64,000 bases of DNA from Sphingomonas pokkalii (GTDB lineage: Bacteria; Pseudomonadota; Alphaproteobacteria; Sphingomonadales; Sphingomonadaceae), in contig NZ_QENQ01000001.1 of the NCBI RefSeq assembly GCF_003096275.1, positions 791,478-855,477 on the forward strand. Direction: 5' to 3'. Numbering within the stretch: the first letter of the stretch is position 1; every line of letters begins with the position of its first letter. Positions 18,219-26,186 of this stretch are shown here, piece by piece. A model generated the notes under the pieces. It made no database searches and was not told where the DNA came from. It was given only the letters and a program-made list of their open reading frames with translations. The position numbers and the translations under genes were made by a program.

Positions 18219-18753
18219 TGCTGGGGGGCGTTCCGCCCTCCAGCAGGGCATCGGCCAGCTGTTGATACAAGCCGCACACGCTGGCCATGTCGCTGCCCGT
18301 CACGATGATGACCGAACCGGTGGCGACTGTCGCCAGCGCGGCCGCGTCGTCGCTGCCCGGCCAGCCGAGCGTCAGCAGCCGTTCGCCGCGCCGATCGCCA
18401 CGCAGGGCCATGCCGTTGCAGTGGAACAGCAGGTCCCGCGTGCGTGCAAGGGCTTCCAGCTGGGGACGTTCCGCCAGTTCGAGGCCCAGCGCGGCGCGGA
18501 AGCTGCCGAGCTTGTTCGCCGTGTTGCGCTGGCGCGGCTGTGCGGGCAGGCCATGCCGCCAGCAGGCTTCGTCGACCAGCAGGTTGAGAAAGCGATCGAG
18601 TTCGCGCAAGCCATTGGCGATTACGCGCGAGCGCCGGCGATGACCGTGCGGCCCGGCATGGCTGCCGGCGGCGTCCTGCGCCATCATCCACTTGGCGAGG
18701 AATGCTGCGCCGTTGCGGAGGGTCGCATGGGCGCGGGCGAATTCATCCCGCAC
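18208..18753 (-). CDS. HEPN-like protein, candidate toxin partner of the adjacent MbcA-type antitoxin
   Basis: A 181-residue mostly helical protein of no family I can name with certainty. Residues 101-114 read ALARTRDLLFHCNG, which contains R106-x4-H111, the RX4-6H signature of HEPN ribonucleases. The preceding stretch (NKLGSFRAAL, then a short linker) resembles the helix pair that frames this motif. An alpha/beta-looking tail (GSVIIVTGSDMASVCGLYQQL) follows. GTG 18753 lies 24 bases after the stop of an antitoxin-like gene in the same operon. No RES-domain residues are apparent. The toxin role is inference from motif plus context. Confidence 0.6.
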   Translation of the reverse strand: MRDEFARAHATLRNGAAFLAKWMMAQDAAGSHAGPHGHRRRSRVIANGLRELDRFLNLLVDEACWRHGLPAQPRQRNTANKLGSFRAALGLELAERPQLEALARTRDLLFHCNGMALRGDRRGERLLTLGWPGSDDAAALATVATGSVIIVTGSDMASVCGLYQQLADALLEGGTPPSITA

Positions 18754-18777
18754 CGGAGGAAGCGCGCGCCGCAGCCT

Positions 18778-19065
18778 TCAGCGCGCCGCTGCGCGCGCCG
18801 CAATGGCGCGCTCCACGGCTTCGCAGCCATCGGCACTGGCCACCGCGAGATCCAGGGGGCGGCCCCCCAGGGCATCGTCATGCGCGTTCAGGAACGCCAT
18901 CGCCTGTTCGCCGCCCAACGTGTTCCAGGCCAGCAGCGCGACGCGGCTTTGCCGCTCGGCACTTTCCGGGGCCAGCCGAACCGCCGTGAACTTGCGCCGG
19001 AACGGGCCTTGGCGGAGGGATTTCGCAGCAGGGGTTTCTGCCGGATCGGCGATCGGTTCGTTCAT
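18778..19065 (-). CDS. MbcA/ParS/Xre-type antitoxin toxin-binding domain protein
   Basis: A 95-residue protein whose C-terminal half matches the DUF2384 toxin-binding domain: ALLAWNTLGGEQAMAFLNAH, then GGRPLDLAVASADGCEAVER. The domain's hallmarks are a Leu/Gly pair, a Pro-Leu-Asp turn and a final G-x3-V helix. It usually neutralises RES-type or similar toxins. No clear helix-turn-helix remains in the short N terminus, so DNA binding is uncertain. ATG 19065 is the family-like start; the frame stays open upstream. A small protein gene precedes it by 43 bases and the HEPN-like gene follows by 24. Confidence 0.72.
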   Translation of the reverse strand: MNEPIADPAETPAAKSLRQGPFRRKFTAVRLAPESAERQSRVALLAWNTLGGEQAMAFLNAHDDALGGRPLDLAVASADGCEAVERAIAARAAAR

Positions 19066-19108
19066 GCGGCGCGTTCCTTGTGCGAGGCTGGAAAGGGCGG
19101 GGCGCCGA

Positions 19109-19282
19109 TCAATGCGGCTCTCGCAGCAGCAGGCCTGCACCGGCCCGTGCCTGCAATTCGCGGATGCGATCTGCATAGCCGCGGGCCAGGCCGTGATGGG
19201 CCACGCGTGCCTCCACGCAACCGGCAGCGCTGGCGCGCATCAGCGAAATCTGATGGCGGGAAAGAAGATCGTTGATGTCCAT
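19109..19282 (-). CDS. Small conserved-looking protein, unknown function
   Basis: A 57-residue protein beginning MDINDLLSRHQISLMRA, followed by a helical GLARGYADRIRELQARAGAG segment. GGAGTG about eight bases before ATG 19282 gives a credible start. It is the first gene of a three-gene operon with the MbcA-like and HEPN-like genes. Its length and helical character would fit a third regulatory component, but no motif supports a function. Confidence 0.55.
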   Translation of the reverse strand: MDINDLLSRHQISLMRASAAGCVEARVAHHGLARGYADRIRELQARAGAGLLLREPH

Positions 19283-19472
19283 GGCAGCACTCCAGCGCAT
19301 GTAAGCGGGAGCGCATCCGTCTCTCAGCCGCAGGCGCTTACGAAAGCGTCTTGCCCGCGATTGTGTTGATATGGGGATGCCGGGGCGCCGGCGTAACCCC
19401 CGCAGCCGATGTAATCGCCGTTTGTACCCTGCCCCGTTTCGGAAGGCGGGCGGCGTCGATCCCCCGACGCAC

Positions 19473-19503
19473 CGCCGGGCCGCCACGTCGCGGCGGCCCG
19501 GCG
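19473..19503 (-). terminator. GC-rich hairpin downstream of the NPP1 gene
   Basis: A perfect 12-bp stem (CGCCGGGCCGCC 19473-19484 with its complement 19492-19503) has a 7-base loop, 25 bases past the NPP1 stop. No T run follows on either strand. The rest of 19283-19528 shows no gene. Confidence 0.45.
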
Positions 19504-19528
19504 GGCCTTGCGGTCGCGTGTTCGGGCC

Positions 19529-20287
19529 TCAGGGATTATGGACGTCGGTCGATGCCCAGGCCTTTTGCAGGTTGCTCCAGAACGCGCCGCCATCTTTCAT
19601 CGGCACGTCGGCTGCGCCGAAATCATAGGTGTTGAGCGTGTTCTTCGCGGCCGCCGGCAGGCGATCCCAGCTGATCAGCGGCTGGGTTCGGCCAGTATCG
19701 ATCGTTGGATCGAGCACATGGTCGGCAAAGCCGAGATAGGTCGCGTGGTAGGTCAGCTTCGGGTGGATGCCGTTGGCCAGATATCCCGTCGCGCCCATGA
19801 AAACCGGCGGATTGGTGTTGACCGAATATTTGCCGTGCGTCGAGTAATTCACCTTGACGATCTTGGCGCCGACATAGCAGCCCTCGGTCCAGACGACGAT
19901 GCTTTCCCAGTCATGGCGATGGCCGGCAAAGGCGCCCAGATAGTTTGGCGGCTGATCCTTCGGGAAGTAATAGGCGTATAGGATGGCGCATTTGTTGTAA
20001 TATTCGGCCATGCGGGAGTAAACTTGGCCGTTGGTGCCGCGGCAATGTCCATCCGGCGCCCCCGAAGGATTGAGGCCGCCATTGACATTGCCCCATTGAT
20101 CGACCGCCGGATAGTTGTTGCACGCGTCCGGACCGTCGGCGATCATCGGTTGGTAATAGAATTCCACGGCCGATGCCGCGGCGGCGATCTGCTGGACCTT
20201 GTCATGGTCGAGCACATCGGCTGCCGCTGGCGATGCGAGCGACAAACTCGCCGCCGCGATCATGAAGAACTGCACGCTCCAATGCAT
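19529..20287 (-). CDS. Secreted NPP1 (necrosis- and ethylene-inducing-like) protein
   Basis: A 252-residue protein with a clean signal peptide (MHWSVQFFMIAAASLSLASP, cut near AAA-D) and the NLP/NPP1 hallmark heptapeptide GHRHDWE about half-way along. Cysteines at CNNYPAV and HCRG and the flanking YYFPKDQPP agree with the fold. In plant pathogens these proteins bind membrane sphingolipids and lyse eudicot cells; in a sphingomonad the target is unknown. ATG 20287 follows a G-rich stretch; ATG 20311 is an alternative. It is a monocistronic gene divergent from guaA, with an AT-rich promoter region between them (20360-20430). Confidence 0.88.
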   Translation of the reverse strand: MHWSVQFFMIAAASLSLASPAAADVLDHDKVQQIAAAASAVEFYYQPMIADGPDACNNYPAVDQWGNVNGGLNPSGAPDGHCRGTNGQVYSRMAEYYNKCAILYAYYFPKDQPPNYLGAFAGHRHDWESIVVWTEGCYVGAKIVKVNYSTHGKYSVNTNPPVFMGATGYLANGIHPKLTYHATYLGFADHVLDPTIDTGRTQPLISWDRLPAAAKNTLNTYDFGAADVPMKDGGAFWSNLQKAWASTDVHNP

Positions 20288-20526
20288 TGCGAACCCCCAC
20301 CCATGGTGCATGACCGGCCTGTTCCGATCACGTCCGGGAAGAGCGCCGCGCCATCGGGGTGGGGACGTGAGCGTATAAAATATTTGTATTTTGAATGTTT
20401 TAGGTCAATTTTGTTGCGGTATGACGACGGCGTTGGCGGCGCGGGTGCGCGTGCGGGGTGCAACATTGCGCGTCGCGCTGCAGCATCCCCTTTGACAGTC
20501 CGGCGATCGCTCCCTATCGGCCAGCC

Positions 20527-22086
20527 ATGACGCTCCAGCACACCGACTCCATCCTGATCGTCGATTTCGGCAGCCAGGTGACCCAGCTGATCGCGCGCCG
20601 CGTTCGCGAAGCCGGGGTCTATTCCGAGATCGCGCCCTTCACCACCGCCGCCGAGGCCTTTGCCCGGATGAAGCCCAAGGGCGTGATCCTGTCCGGCTCG
20701 CCCGCCTCGGTGCTGGAGCAGGGGTCCCCGCGGGTGCCGCAGGAGATCTTCGACAGCGGCCTGCCGGTGCTGGGCATCTGCTACGGCCAGCAGGTGATGA
20801 TGCACCAGCTCGGCGGCGAGGTCGTGCTGGGCGACAGCGGCGAGTTCGGCCGCGCCTTCATCGAGATCCAGGACAGCTGCGTGCTGTTCGACGGGCTCTG
20901 GCACGCGCGCGAGAGCCACCAGGTGTGGATGAGCCATGGCGACAAGGTCGTCCGGCTCGCTCCCGGCTTCCGCCCGGTCGCGACCAGCCCCGGCTCGCCC
21001 TATGCGGTGATCGCGAACGACGAGCGCCGCTACTATGCGATGCAGTTCCACCCGGAAGTGGTGCACACGCCGGACGGCGCCAGGCTGCTGGCGAACTTCG
21101 TGCGCCATGTCTGCGGCCTGTCGGGCGACTGGACCATGGCCGAGTTCCGCGCCGCCAAGATCGCCGAGATCCGCCAGCAGGTGGGCGACGGCAAGGTGAT
21201 CTGCGGCCTGTCGGGCGGCGTCGATTCGGCGGTGGCGGCGGTGCTGATCCACGAGGCGATCGGCGACCAGCTGACCTGCGTGTTCGTCGACCACGGCCTG
21301 ATGCGGGCAGGGGAGGCCGAGCAGGTCGTCACCCTGTTCCGCGAGCATTATCACATCCCGCTCGTCCATGTGAATGCGGAGGCGCTGTTCCTCGGCGGGC
21401 TCGCCGGCGTCACCGATCCCGAGGCGAAGCGCAAGTTCATCGGCAAGACCTTCATCGACGTGTTCGAGGCCGAGGCGAAGAAGATCGGCGGGGCGGATTT
21501 CCTGGCGCAAGGCACGCTCTATCCGGATGTGATCGAGAGCGTGAGCTTCACCGGCGGCCCGTCGGTGACGATCAAGAGCCACCACAATGTCGGCGGTCTG
21601 CCGGCGCGGATGAACATGCAACTGGTCGAACCCTTGCGCGAGCTGTTCAAGGACGAAGTCCGCGCGCTGGGCCGCGAACTCGGGCTGCCGGACGTGTTCG
21701 TCGGCCGCCATCCCTTCCCGGGGCCGGGCCTCGCGATCCGCATTCCGGGCGAGGTCACCAAGGAGCGCTGCGACATCCTCCGCAAGGCCGACGCGATCTA
21801 TCTGGAAGAGATCCGCAACGCGGGCCTCTACGACACGATCTGGCAGGCTTTCGCGGTGCTCACTCCGGTGCGCAGTGTGGGCGTGATGGGCGACGGCCGC
21901 ACGTACGACAGCGTACTGGCGCTGCGCGCGGTGACCTCGATCGACGGCATGACCGCCGAAGCCTTCGAGTTCCCCGCCGGCTTCCTGCCGCGCGTCTCGA
22001 CCCGCATCGTCAACGAGGTCCGCGGCGTGAACCGCGTGACCTACGACTATACCAGCAAGCCGCCCGGCACGATCGAGTGGGAATGA
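20527..22086 (+). CDS. guaA: GMP synthase (glutamine-hydrolysing)
   Basis: A 519-residue enzyme making GMP from XMP, glutamine and ATP. The class I amidotransferase domain has the catalytic Cys in GICYGQQ and His-Glu in MQFHPEV. The ATP-pyrophosphatase P-loop is [10 protein letters not shown], and the dimerisation domain ends in the universal IEWE. ATG 20527 ([15 protein letters not shown]) matches the family start though no clear Shine-Dalgarno precedes it; the open frame to 20458 is not expected to be translated. An integrase gene lies just past its 3' end, a known insertion point for genomic islands. Confidence 0.97.
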   Translation: MTLQHTDSILIVDFGSQVTQLIARRVREAGVYSEIAPFTTAAEAFARMKPKGVILSGSPASVLEQGSPRVPQEIFDSGLPVLGICYGQQVMMHQLGGEVVLGDSGEFGRAFIEIQDSCVLFDGLWHARESHQVWMSHGDKVVRLAPGFRPVATSPGSPYAVIANDERRYYAMQFHPEVVHTPDGARLLANFVRHVCGLSGDWTMAEFRAAKIAEIRQQVGDGKVICGLSGGVDSAVAAVLIHEAIGDQLTCVFVDHGLMRAGEAEQVVTLFREHYHIPLVHVNAEALFLGGLAGVTDPEAKRKFIGKTFIDVFEAEAKKIGGADFLAQGTLYPDVIESVSFTGGPSVTIKSHHNVGGLPARMNMQLVEPLRELFKDEVRALGRELGLPDVFVGRHPFPGPGLAIRIPGEVTKERCDILRKADAIYLEEIRNAGLYDTIWQAFAVLTPVRSVGVMGDGRTYDSVLALRAVTSIDGMTAEAFEFPAGFLPRVSTRIVNEVRGVNRVTYDYTSKPPGTIEWE

Positions 22087-22131
22087 TCTCACGTTCGGCA
22101 CGAGCCGGCATCGAGAGGCAATAAGACACGG

Positions 22132-22159
22132 AAAAGCCCGCAGAAATGCGGGCTTTTTT
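22132..22159 (+). terminator. Rho-independent terminator of guaA
   Basis: AAAAGCCCGC (22132-22141) pairs with GCGGGCTTTT (22148-22157) over a 6-base loop and ends in six T, 46 bases past the guaA stop. Confidence 0.92.
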
Positions 22160-22227
22160 GCGTTTAGGCCATGTCGTGTCGGGCACTGTCTGGCAGCGGC
22201 AAGCACGTATTTTGAATGGCACGATTA

Positions 22228-22395
22228 ATGGTATGCGAACCGCTGACAGGCTAGCGAGGGCAGCGATACCATGCCCGCTTCAGAGCGCGTGCATGGTACT
22301 GAAAATTTCTAAACGTCTGAGTTGCAAGCGGAATATGGTCGAAAATCGGGGGTCTAAGAGCATGGTATTTTTCGGCGTGTTGGAGCGGTTCGCAT
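22228..22395 (+). repeat. Repeat-rich leader of the integrase gene (candidate arm-type/operator sites)
   Basis: A perfect 12-bp inverted pair, ATGCGAACCGCT (22233-22244) and AGCGGTTCGCAT (22384-22395), brackets the leader; the right copy includes the integrase start. Inside are four copies of a GCATGGTAT-like word: 22228-22236 (ATGGTATGC), 22265-22274 (minus strand), 22291-22300 and 22360-22368. Such arrays are typical of integrase arm sites or autoregulatory operators. Confidence 0.55.
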
Positions 22396-23593
22396 GCTGA
22401 CCGATACCAAGCTGCGGAATCTGAAGCCCAAGGAGAAGCTCTACAAGGTGAACGACCGGGACGGGCTGTACGTGGCGGTCACGCCGGCAGGATCGATCTC
22501 GTTCCGCTACAACTACGCGATCAACGGTCGCCAGGAGACGATCACCTTCGGCCGGTATGGCGTTGGTGGAATCACGCTGGCCGAGGCGCGCGAGCAGCTC
22601 AACGAAGCCAAGAAGATGGTCGCGGCGGGGAAATCGCCGGCGAAGGAGAAGGCGCGGAACAAGGCCCGCATCAAGGATGCGGACACGTTCGAGGCTTGGG
22701 CCGACAAATGGCTCCGCGGCTACCAGATGGCGGAGTCTACGCGCGACATGCGGCGTGCCATCTTCGAGCGCGAGCTCAAGGCGAAGTTCGGCAACCAGAA
22801 GCTGCCCGAGATCACCCATGAAGATCTGCGCGCGCTGACCGATGCCATTGTCGAACGCGGCGCGCCGGCGACGGCCGTCCACGCTCGCGAGGTAGTGTTC
22901 CAGGTGTTCCGTTGGGCGATCGAGCGCGGCCAGAAGGTGGAGAACCCGGCGGAGCTGGTCCGTCCCACCACGATCGCGCGTTTCGAGCCGAGGGACAGAG
23001 CACTGACGCCCGACGAGATCGCGCTCATGTACCAGTACATCGAGCGGATCGGCACCAGCCCCTCCATTCGGGCCGCGGCCAAGCTCCTGCTGCTCACCAT
23101 GGTCCGCAAGAGCGAGCTGACCAACGCCAAGTGGAGCGAGATCAATTTCAGCGAGGCGCTGTGGACCATCCCCAAGGAGCGCATGAAGCGGCGCAATCCG
23201 CACTTGGTTTTCCTGTCGCGGCAGGCGCTGGATATCTTCATCGCGCTCAAAACCTTCGCCGGTGGATCGGAGTACGTTCTCCCGTCGCGCTACGATTCCG
23301 ACCTGCCGATGAGCAGTGCGACGCTCAACCAGGTGCTGACGCTGACCTATCGATTGGCGCAGAAGGACGGCAAGCCGCTTGCCAAGTTCGGACCGCACGA
23401 TCTGCGGCGCACCGCCAGCACGCTGCTGCATGAAGCGGGGTACAACACGGACTGGATCGAGAAGTGCTTGGCCCACGAGCAGCGTGGTGTCCGAGCGGTG
23501 TACAACAAGGCTGAGTACCGCGAGCAGCGAACCGAAATGTTGCAGGATTGGGCGGACATGATCGACAACTGGAGGGCCAACATCAGCGGTTAG
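22394..23593 (+). CDS. int: Tyrosine-recombinase integrase (P4/DUF4102 type)
   Basis: A 399-residue phage-type integrase. The N-terminal DUF4102 domain (LTDTKLRNLKPKEKLYKVND) is followed by a SAM-like core-binding domain (about 105-185) and the catalytic domain. Active-site residues can be placed: R238 (MVRKSEL), H335 and R338 (HDLRR), H361 (LAHEQ) and nucleophile Y370 (VYNKAEY), so it looks intact. It lies 307 bases past guaA in the same direction, the usual geometry for islands integrated in the guaA 3' end. It ends 9 bases from the convergent zinc-finger/HTH gene. No matching right attachment site was found by eye. Confidence 0.93.
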   Translation: MLTDTKLRNLKPKEKLYKVNDRDGLYVAVTPAGSISFRYNYAINGRQETITFGRYGVGGITLAEAREQLNEAKKMVAAGKSPAKEKARNKARIKDADTFEAWADKWLRGYQMAESTRDMRRAIFERELKAKFGNQKLPEITHEDLRALTDAIVERGAPATAVHAREVVFQVFRWAIERGQKVENPAELVRPTTIARFEPRDRALTPDEIALMYQYIERIGTSPSIRAAAKLLLLTMVRKSELTNAKWSEINFSEALWTIPKERMKRRNPHLVFLSRQALDIFIALKTFAGGSEYVLPSRYDSDLPMSSATLNQVLTLTYRLAQKDGKPLAKFGPHDLRRTASTLLHEAGYNTDWIEKCLAHEQRGVRAVYNKAEYREQRTEMLQDWADMIDNWRANISG

Positions 23594-23602
23594 CCAAAAC
23601 CC

Positions 23603-24547
23603 TCAGGCGTTATTAATGTAAATATAAGATGGGTGAATGCTTTTCTTTATTTTGGAAACTGCTTGTCGTGTGATACCTAAATGCTCAGAAATTTGAGATT
23701 GATTCTTCCCTAGATAAAGAAGGGCGCAGACAATCTTTTTCTGATCAGTCATAGACTGATCCGTGAGCGCTCTAGCGTGCTCCCTTATGGATGCGTAATC
23801 TTCCAAATCAATTTCATGTTCCTGAATGTATTTTCGTAAAAATATCTCGATCAGATCCTCATTGTCTCTCCACGGATCCCTGAGTGGCTCACCTATCGCC
23901 ATTCGTAGTCTAAATACATCCATGTCAAACGAAGCTTTGCTTCTGAGCGCACGCCGGTAGAGAGAATTGCTATTCCCTTCGGACAACCATGGCTTGTGTT
24001 TGGAGCAGTACCAATTGCTCAACCTTAGCTTATCCTCTGGATCCTCTTCCTTGAAAGAGTGATCGCCGTCGAGAAAAGCCTTGTACTCAGCCGGCGCCCC
24101 GCAAAATCTGCAGTAATCCAAGCGTCGGTTAGCGCTAATGGCGGTGTCTACAAGATTGCGAGGTTTGAGCGAAGAAAAGCAGCAGTAATCTAAAAAAGTT
24201 AGAACGCTTTCCAGCGTAATGTAAAGTGGTTCATAGGAATCTGGTAGGCTGCGCTGTAACTTTACGTATATACGTGTAAAAAGTCTCTGACCCTTATACG
24301 CCTGATCAAAGCCGCATCGGGAAGTGTATTCCGCTAGTGATCCGTGATAATGCCACGAAAGGTATGTTCTTAGCGAGCGCGGCACCAACCTTTCAAATCG
24401 TTTAAGAGCAGGATCAAGGTGCATTCTGATCAAGCGAATTTTCGTGCTTGTCTTAGATCTGCGGCGAATACGTCTATAAATACGCCCAATGGCAAGAGCT
24501 ACGTCGGCGTCACATTCGGGATTCACGCGGGGGATGATCATCGCCAT
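23603..24547 (-). CDS. Island cargo: zinc-finger and HTH protein of unknown function
   Basis: A 314-residue protein, not recognised. The gene is visibly AT-rich beside the surrounding GC-rich DNA, a sign of transfer. A Cys-x2-Cys (YCRFCG, near residue 145) and a Cys-x2-His (YCSKHK, near 185) could form one zinc site. The C terminus has a helix-turn-helix of sigma-70 region 4 or resolvase type, NQSQISEHLGITRQAVSKIK near 285-305. The N-terminal half is basic and helical. The start is uncertain: ATG 24547 or 24541 is likely and the frame runs open to 24625. Convergent with the integrase; it may regulate or assist the element. Confidence 0.65.
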   Translation of the reverse strand: MAMIIPRVNPECDADVALAIGRIYRRIRRRSKTSTKIRLIRMHLDPALKRFERLVPRSLRTYLSWHYHGSLAEYTSRCGFDQAYKGQRLFTRIYVKLQRSLPDSYEPLYITLESVLTFLDYCCFSSLKPRNLVDTAISANRRLDYCRFCGAPAEYKAFLDGDHSFKEEDPEDKLRLSNWYCSKHKPWLSEGNSNSLYRRALRSKASFDMDVFRLRMAIGEPLRDPWRDNEDLIEIFLRKYIQEHEIDLEDYASIREHARALTDQSMTDQKKIVCALLYLGKNQSQISEHLGITRQAVSKIKKSIHPSYIYINNA

Positions 24548-24601
24548 GTCAACCAAAATGACAACATTTCTCGCAGAAGCAACCTGCATGGGCAGGTACG
24601 G

Positions 24602-24698
24602 GCATGAGGGCGCTACGTTCGCCACGCGCTATGACCGCACCGCCGCCGTCTTCCTCGGCAGCATACACCTCGCCGCCAGCGTCATGTGGTTTTTGTGA
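24602..24698 (+). pseudogene. 3' remnant of an IS5-type transposase
   Basis: Frame 24602-24698 reads HEGATFATRYDRTAAVFLGS, continues about a dozen residues and ends VMWFL-stop, the usual C terminus of IS5-family transposases (ATRYDRTA motif). Everything upstream is gone. The trailing GAGTCCCAGCCCTAG may be part of the original right end. Confidence 0.65.
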
Positions 24699-24707
24699 GT
24701 CCCAGCC

Positions 24708-25263
24708 CTAGTTGTTTGGTCCCAGCATGTGATGGGTCGGCTTGATGGTAACTACGTCGGGCTTTGATATCCAGAGCGCGTTTATGGCCTCGTAGGGTGC
24801 CCTGAACTTCAACGCCTCAAGCTGCTTGGCAAAGTTGTATGCGATGAGCCATTCTGCGACGTGCCGTCGCAGTTCGTGAATCGAGGCGTAATGGAAGGAC
24901 TTGGGGCCTCTCGCGGTCTGCCTTGGGTACCGGGCACTGCAGGCAACGGTGCAGGGCCGAACGCGTCAACTGGGGGATGACGTCCTTCAGCGCGACGAAG
25001 TCATCATCCAACGGCAGTCGGGCCTGTACGCGCAACGCGCCACGGGACAATCGCTCCTCTTCCATGGGAGGGAGCACCGTGCTGCGCCGTTGCTTCCGAC
25101 CCATCGGCATATCTTCCCCAGACTGCCGATGCCGCCATTTCAGGACTGTCTTCTCGTTGATCCCATACCGCTTCGCGAGGCTCGCGATCGAAGCTTGCGA
25201 TCACTGTAGCTCGCTGCGAATGGCGCGCGTGGTCTTGGCGCTGCCGTGAAGAATCTGGCCCAT
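24708..25263 (-). pseudogene. IS481-family transposase, truncated and interrupted
   Basis: Translation from ATG 25263 gives MGQILHGSAKTTRAIRSELQ, then a TGA (25201-25203). The frame continues SQASIASLAKRYGINEKTVL and reaches LTRSALHRCLQ, the N-terminal helix-turn-helix part of IS481 transposases. After a junction near 24905-24945 the sequence resumes in another frame with HYASIHELRRHVAEWLIAYN and ends PTHHMLGPNN at TAG 24708-24710, overlapping the terminal repeat. The catalytic DDE core is deleted, so the gene is dead by a nonsense codon, a deletion and a frame change. Confidence 0.82.
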
Positions 25264-25319
25264 AGTGCCCCCGGCTCCGACGGCGATCATTTTACTGCAT
25301 CACATGCTGGGACCAAACA
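24713..25319 (-). mobile_element. Internally deleted IS481-type element with perfect 22-bp terminal inverted repeats
   Basis: The left end TGTTTGGTCCCAGCATGTGATG (24713-24734) and right end (25298-25319) are exact inverted copies over 22 bp, starting with TGT as in IS481. The element is only 607 bp, about half the usual size, because the centre of the transposase is missing. No obvious target duplication is visible in the flanking bases. It could still be moved in trans by a complete relative. Confidence 0.82.
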
Positions 25320-25419
25320 CCTGGGAGCATAGGGTCGACGGCGTGTCGCTGATGTGCCCGATCACAAGCGCCGCGGTCCTGGAGCTCGAGACTAGCGGGC
25401 AGATGCGGTGTTTCCGCGA

Positions 25420-26094
25420 TCAAGGCTGTTGCCGCAGATAGGCGAGGCACATGCGCGCAAGCTCGCGCTTTAGCGGCTCCCAATCATAGTTTCGCGCCGA
25501 TTCTGCCGTAGAACCAAGGCTCAGCTCGCGCGCAAGCGTGGCGAAGATGATGTGGTACACCGAGTCAGCCTTCAGCGCAGCATCGCCGCCAATCTCCGCG
25601 GAGAACCGGAGCATGGCACGATTGGCCCCCGCCGCCGAACGGTCCGCGACCTGCTTGCCCGGCGCCGAAATCAGCGGATCGAAGGCCGCGCGGCGCATCG
25701 CCAGCCGCAACAGCGGTGCGTTGACGCGAAGAACCTCGGCATAATCGTTGACGTAGCGCGGCACGAATTCGCCCAGGTCGCGCGCCTCATCGGCGAGCCG
25801 CTCGAACATCGCCTCCTCGGCAGACACGATCTCCTCCAGCGCTTCGCAGATAACCGCGCGAACCAGATTGTCCTTCGATTCGAAGCGCAGATAGATCGAA
25901 CCGATCGAGACATTGCCGCGCTGGCTCACCTCAATCAGCGTGAATTCCTCATCCCCCCGCTCCAGCATCAACGTCCGCGCTGCGGCGAACATCCGCTCGT
26001 ACGACGCCTTGCTGCGCCCCTGCTGCGGCACGCGGCCCACCTGCTCCACGGCGAGGGGGGAACGCGGTTTCCTCTTGGTCGACTGGCTTGACAT
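25420..26094 (-). CDS. TetR/AcrR family regulator of the glycoside locus
   Basis: A 224-residue TetR-type repressor. The N-terminal helix-turn-helix spans about residues 28-75 (TLIEVSQRGNVSIGSIYLRF, then ESKDNLVRAV). The larger C-terminal half is a helical ligand-binding and dimerisation domain. It is divergent from the LLM/FMN reductase/GH3 operon with 92 bases between starts, and an operator-like sequence at 26118-26135 lies in that gap. The same motif recurs before four other transcription units up to 35.5 kb, so it is the best candidate for a locus-wide repressor released by a glycoside or aglycone. The inducer is unknown. Confidence 0.85.
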   Translation of the reverse strand: MSSQSTKRKPRSPLAVEQVGRVPQQGRSKASYERMFAAARTLMLERGDEEFTLIEVSQRGNVSIGSIYLRFESKDNLVRAVICEALEEIVSAEEAMFERLADEARDLGEFVPRYVNDYAEVLRVNAPLLRLAMRRAAFDPLISAPGKQVADRSAAGANRAMLRFSAEIGGDAALKADSVYHIIFATLARELSLGSTAESARNYDWEPLKRELARMCLAYLRQQP

Positions 26095-26117
26095 TGCGTT
26101 CAGACAAACCCTATCAA

Positions 26118-26135
26118 AATAGGAACGTCAATTCT
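26118..26135 (+). promoter_or_regulatory. Operator-like site S1 (tetR / LLM operon)
   Basis: AATAGGAACGTCAATTCT, one base longer than the other four sites, lies between the divergent tetR and LLM starts. The run ATCAAAATAG is shared exactly with site S2. Confidence 0.6.
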
Positions 26136-26186
26136 AATTGTCATGGGCTTCGAATCAATCGCCCAGGCATCTTTGGGAGAGTGTCC

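Noticed and set aside
18208..18753. RES-domain toxin as partner of the MbcA-type antitoxin
   Set aside because: The conserved Arg-Tyr-Ser arrangement of RES domains is not seen; the R-x4-H motif fits HEPN better.
20386..22218. A 12-bp direct repeat GTATTTTGAATG at 20386-20397 and 22207-22218 flanking guaA, considered as attachment core
   Set aside because: Integrases of this type use the guaA 3' end, and a repeat upstream of guaA would put the whole gene inside the element. Probably a chance match in AT-rich promoter DNA.
25320..25419. A possible right attachment site (copy of the guaA 3' end) before tetR
   Set aside because: No stretch matching the last 40 bases of guaA could be found by eye; a computed search over a wider region is needed.
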